Source of the DNA: Acidimicrobiia bacterium
Lineage (GTDB): Bacteria; Actinomycetota; Acidimicrobiia; Acidimicrobiales; Ilumatobacteraceae
Length of the DNA: 6,236 bases
Assembly (NCBI GenBank): GCA_009927565.1
Contig: RFMT01000205.1
Span: 1 to 6,236 of the forward strand
Direction: 5' to 3'
The notes below the pieces were generated by a model. That model was not told the origin of the DNA. It did not search any database and was given only the letters and a program-made list of their open reading frames with translations. The position numbers and the translations under genes are program-made. Shown piece after piece: positions 5,921 through 6,236 of this stretch. Position 1 is the first letter of the stretch. Each line of letters opens with the position of its first letter.

Positions 5921-6236
5921 TTATTGCTCTGGCGTCGCAGGGTCTTCAGGCACGACTCGTAAACTACGCTCAAGAGTTTCGACCACACTCGCATCAGGAA
6001 TGAAGTCGGCGATGCTCGGCAAGTCGTCGAGCGAGGCAATGCCGAGACGCTCTAGGAATAAGGGCGTCGTGCCAAAAAGAACGGCCTGTCCTGGACCATC
6101 ATCGCGTTGAACCTCGGTGATGTAACCGCGCGCTTGAAGAGTTCGCATAACGGCCTCGGGATCAACACCTCGAATTGCGGCAATCTGTGAGCGCGACAAC
6201 GGTTGCTTGTAGGCGATGATCGCCAACGTCTCGAGA
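5921..6236 (-). CDS. scpB: Segregation and condensation protein ScpB (partial, 5' end outside window)
   Basis: ScpB is the winged-helix kleisin-associated (kite) subunit of the SMC-ScpAB condensin, which compacts and helps segregate the chromosome. The frame is open to the window edge: the codons upstream of 6226 read L-E-T, followed by LAIIAYKQPLSRSQIAAIRG, the family's most conserved block and start of the second winged helix. The TTG at 6226 is therefore an internal leucine codon, not a start. RTLQARGYI, the LFGTTPLFLERLG segment and SLDDLP are further ScpB landmarks, followed by a short variable acidic tail ending at the TAA at 5923-5921. About 104 C-terminal residues are visible of a usual 180-240; the first winged helix is missing. 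rluB follows after about 20 nt, suggesting an operon. scpA would be expected just upstream, outside the window. Confidence 0.94.
   Translation of the reverse strand, partial: LETLAIIAYKQPLSRSQIAAIRGVDPEAVMRTLQARGYITEVQRDDGPGQAVLFGTTPLFLERLGIASLDDLPSIADFIPDASVVETLERSLRVVPEDPATPEQ

Noticed and set aside
5921..6226. A complete 101-residue protein starting at 6226
   Set aside because: The codon there is TTG for a leucine inside the conserved LETLAIIAYKQP block, and the frame stays open to the window edge; it is the C-terminal part of ScpB.
1..6236. tRNA or rRNA genes, CRISPR arrays, insertion sequences, phage or defence genes
   Set aside because: Nearly all bases are covered by recognisable housekeeping or metabolic genes, and I saw no tandem spaced repeats, transposase motifs, flanking inverted repeats or cloverleaf structures.

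Overview
The window reads as a compact, ordinary bacterial chromosomal segment, most probably from an actinomycete-type organism (Actinomycetota; possibly a streamlined freshwater or marine Acidimicrobiia-like lineage). The grounds are the transcription order scpB, rluB, tyrA, aroA, the actinobacterial form of the EPSP synthase phosphate-binding loop, several GTG/TTG starts, several starts without a Shine-Dalgarno and with a -10-like hexamer just upstream, and a base composition that looks close to half GC. The phylum is an inference; the lower rank is a guess.

Layout. Bases 1-623 (minus) hold most of a creatininase-family metal amidohydrolase whose 3' end lies outside the window. A 33-bp divergent gap follows, then bases 657-2219 (plus) encode a 520-residue FAD-dependent oxidoreductase of the phytoene desaturase/PYROXD2 type. 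It converges, with only 8 bp between stop codons, on a xanthine/guanine-type phosphoribosyltransferase (2228-2725, minus), which has its own strong-looking promoter (perfect TATAAT) and the clearest Shine-Dalgarno in the window. From 2807 to the window end, all on the minus strand, is a tight operon-like run read from right to left: scpB (partial), rluB, tyrA (with C-terminal ACT domain) and aroA. tyrA and aroA overlap by ATGA.

How the genes relate. ScpB belongs to the SMC condensin complex, and RluB-type enzymes modify 23S rRNA. TyrA and AroA act in the shikimate/tyrosine pathway: AroA makes EPSP, the precursor of chorismate, and TyrA uses prephenate made from chorismate. The phosphoribosyltransferase salvages purine bases. 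The creatininase-like hydrolase and the FAD oxidoreductase are divergently transcribed and may share regulation; their substrates cannot be read from sequence.

I see no mobile element, CRISPR array, RNA gene or phage signature. There is no gene-free stretch above 300 bp; the longest gap is 81 bp and holds a promoter. I do not see a convincing novel system. The items most worth a second look are the divergent hydrolase/oxidoreductase pair, the mix of leaderless-like and leadered starts, and the unusual CxCDH motif in the oxidoreductase.
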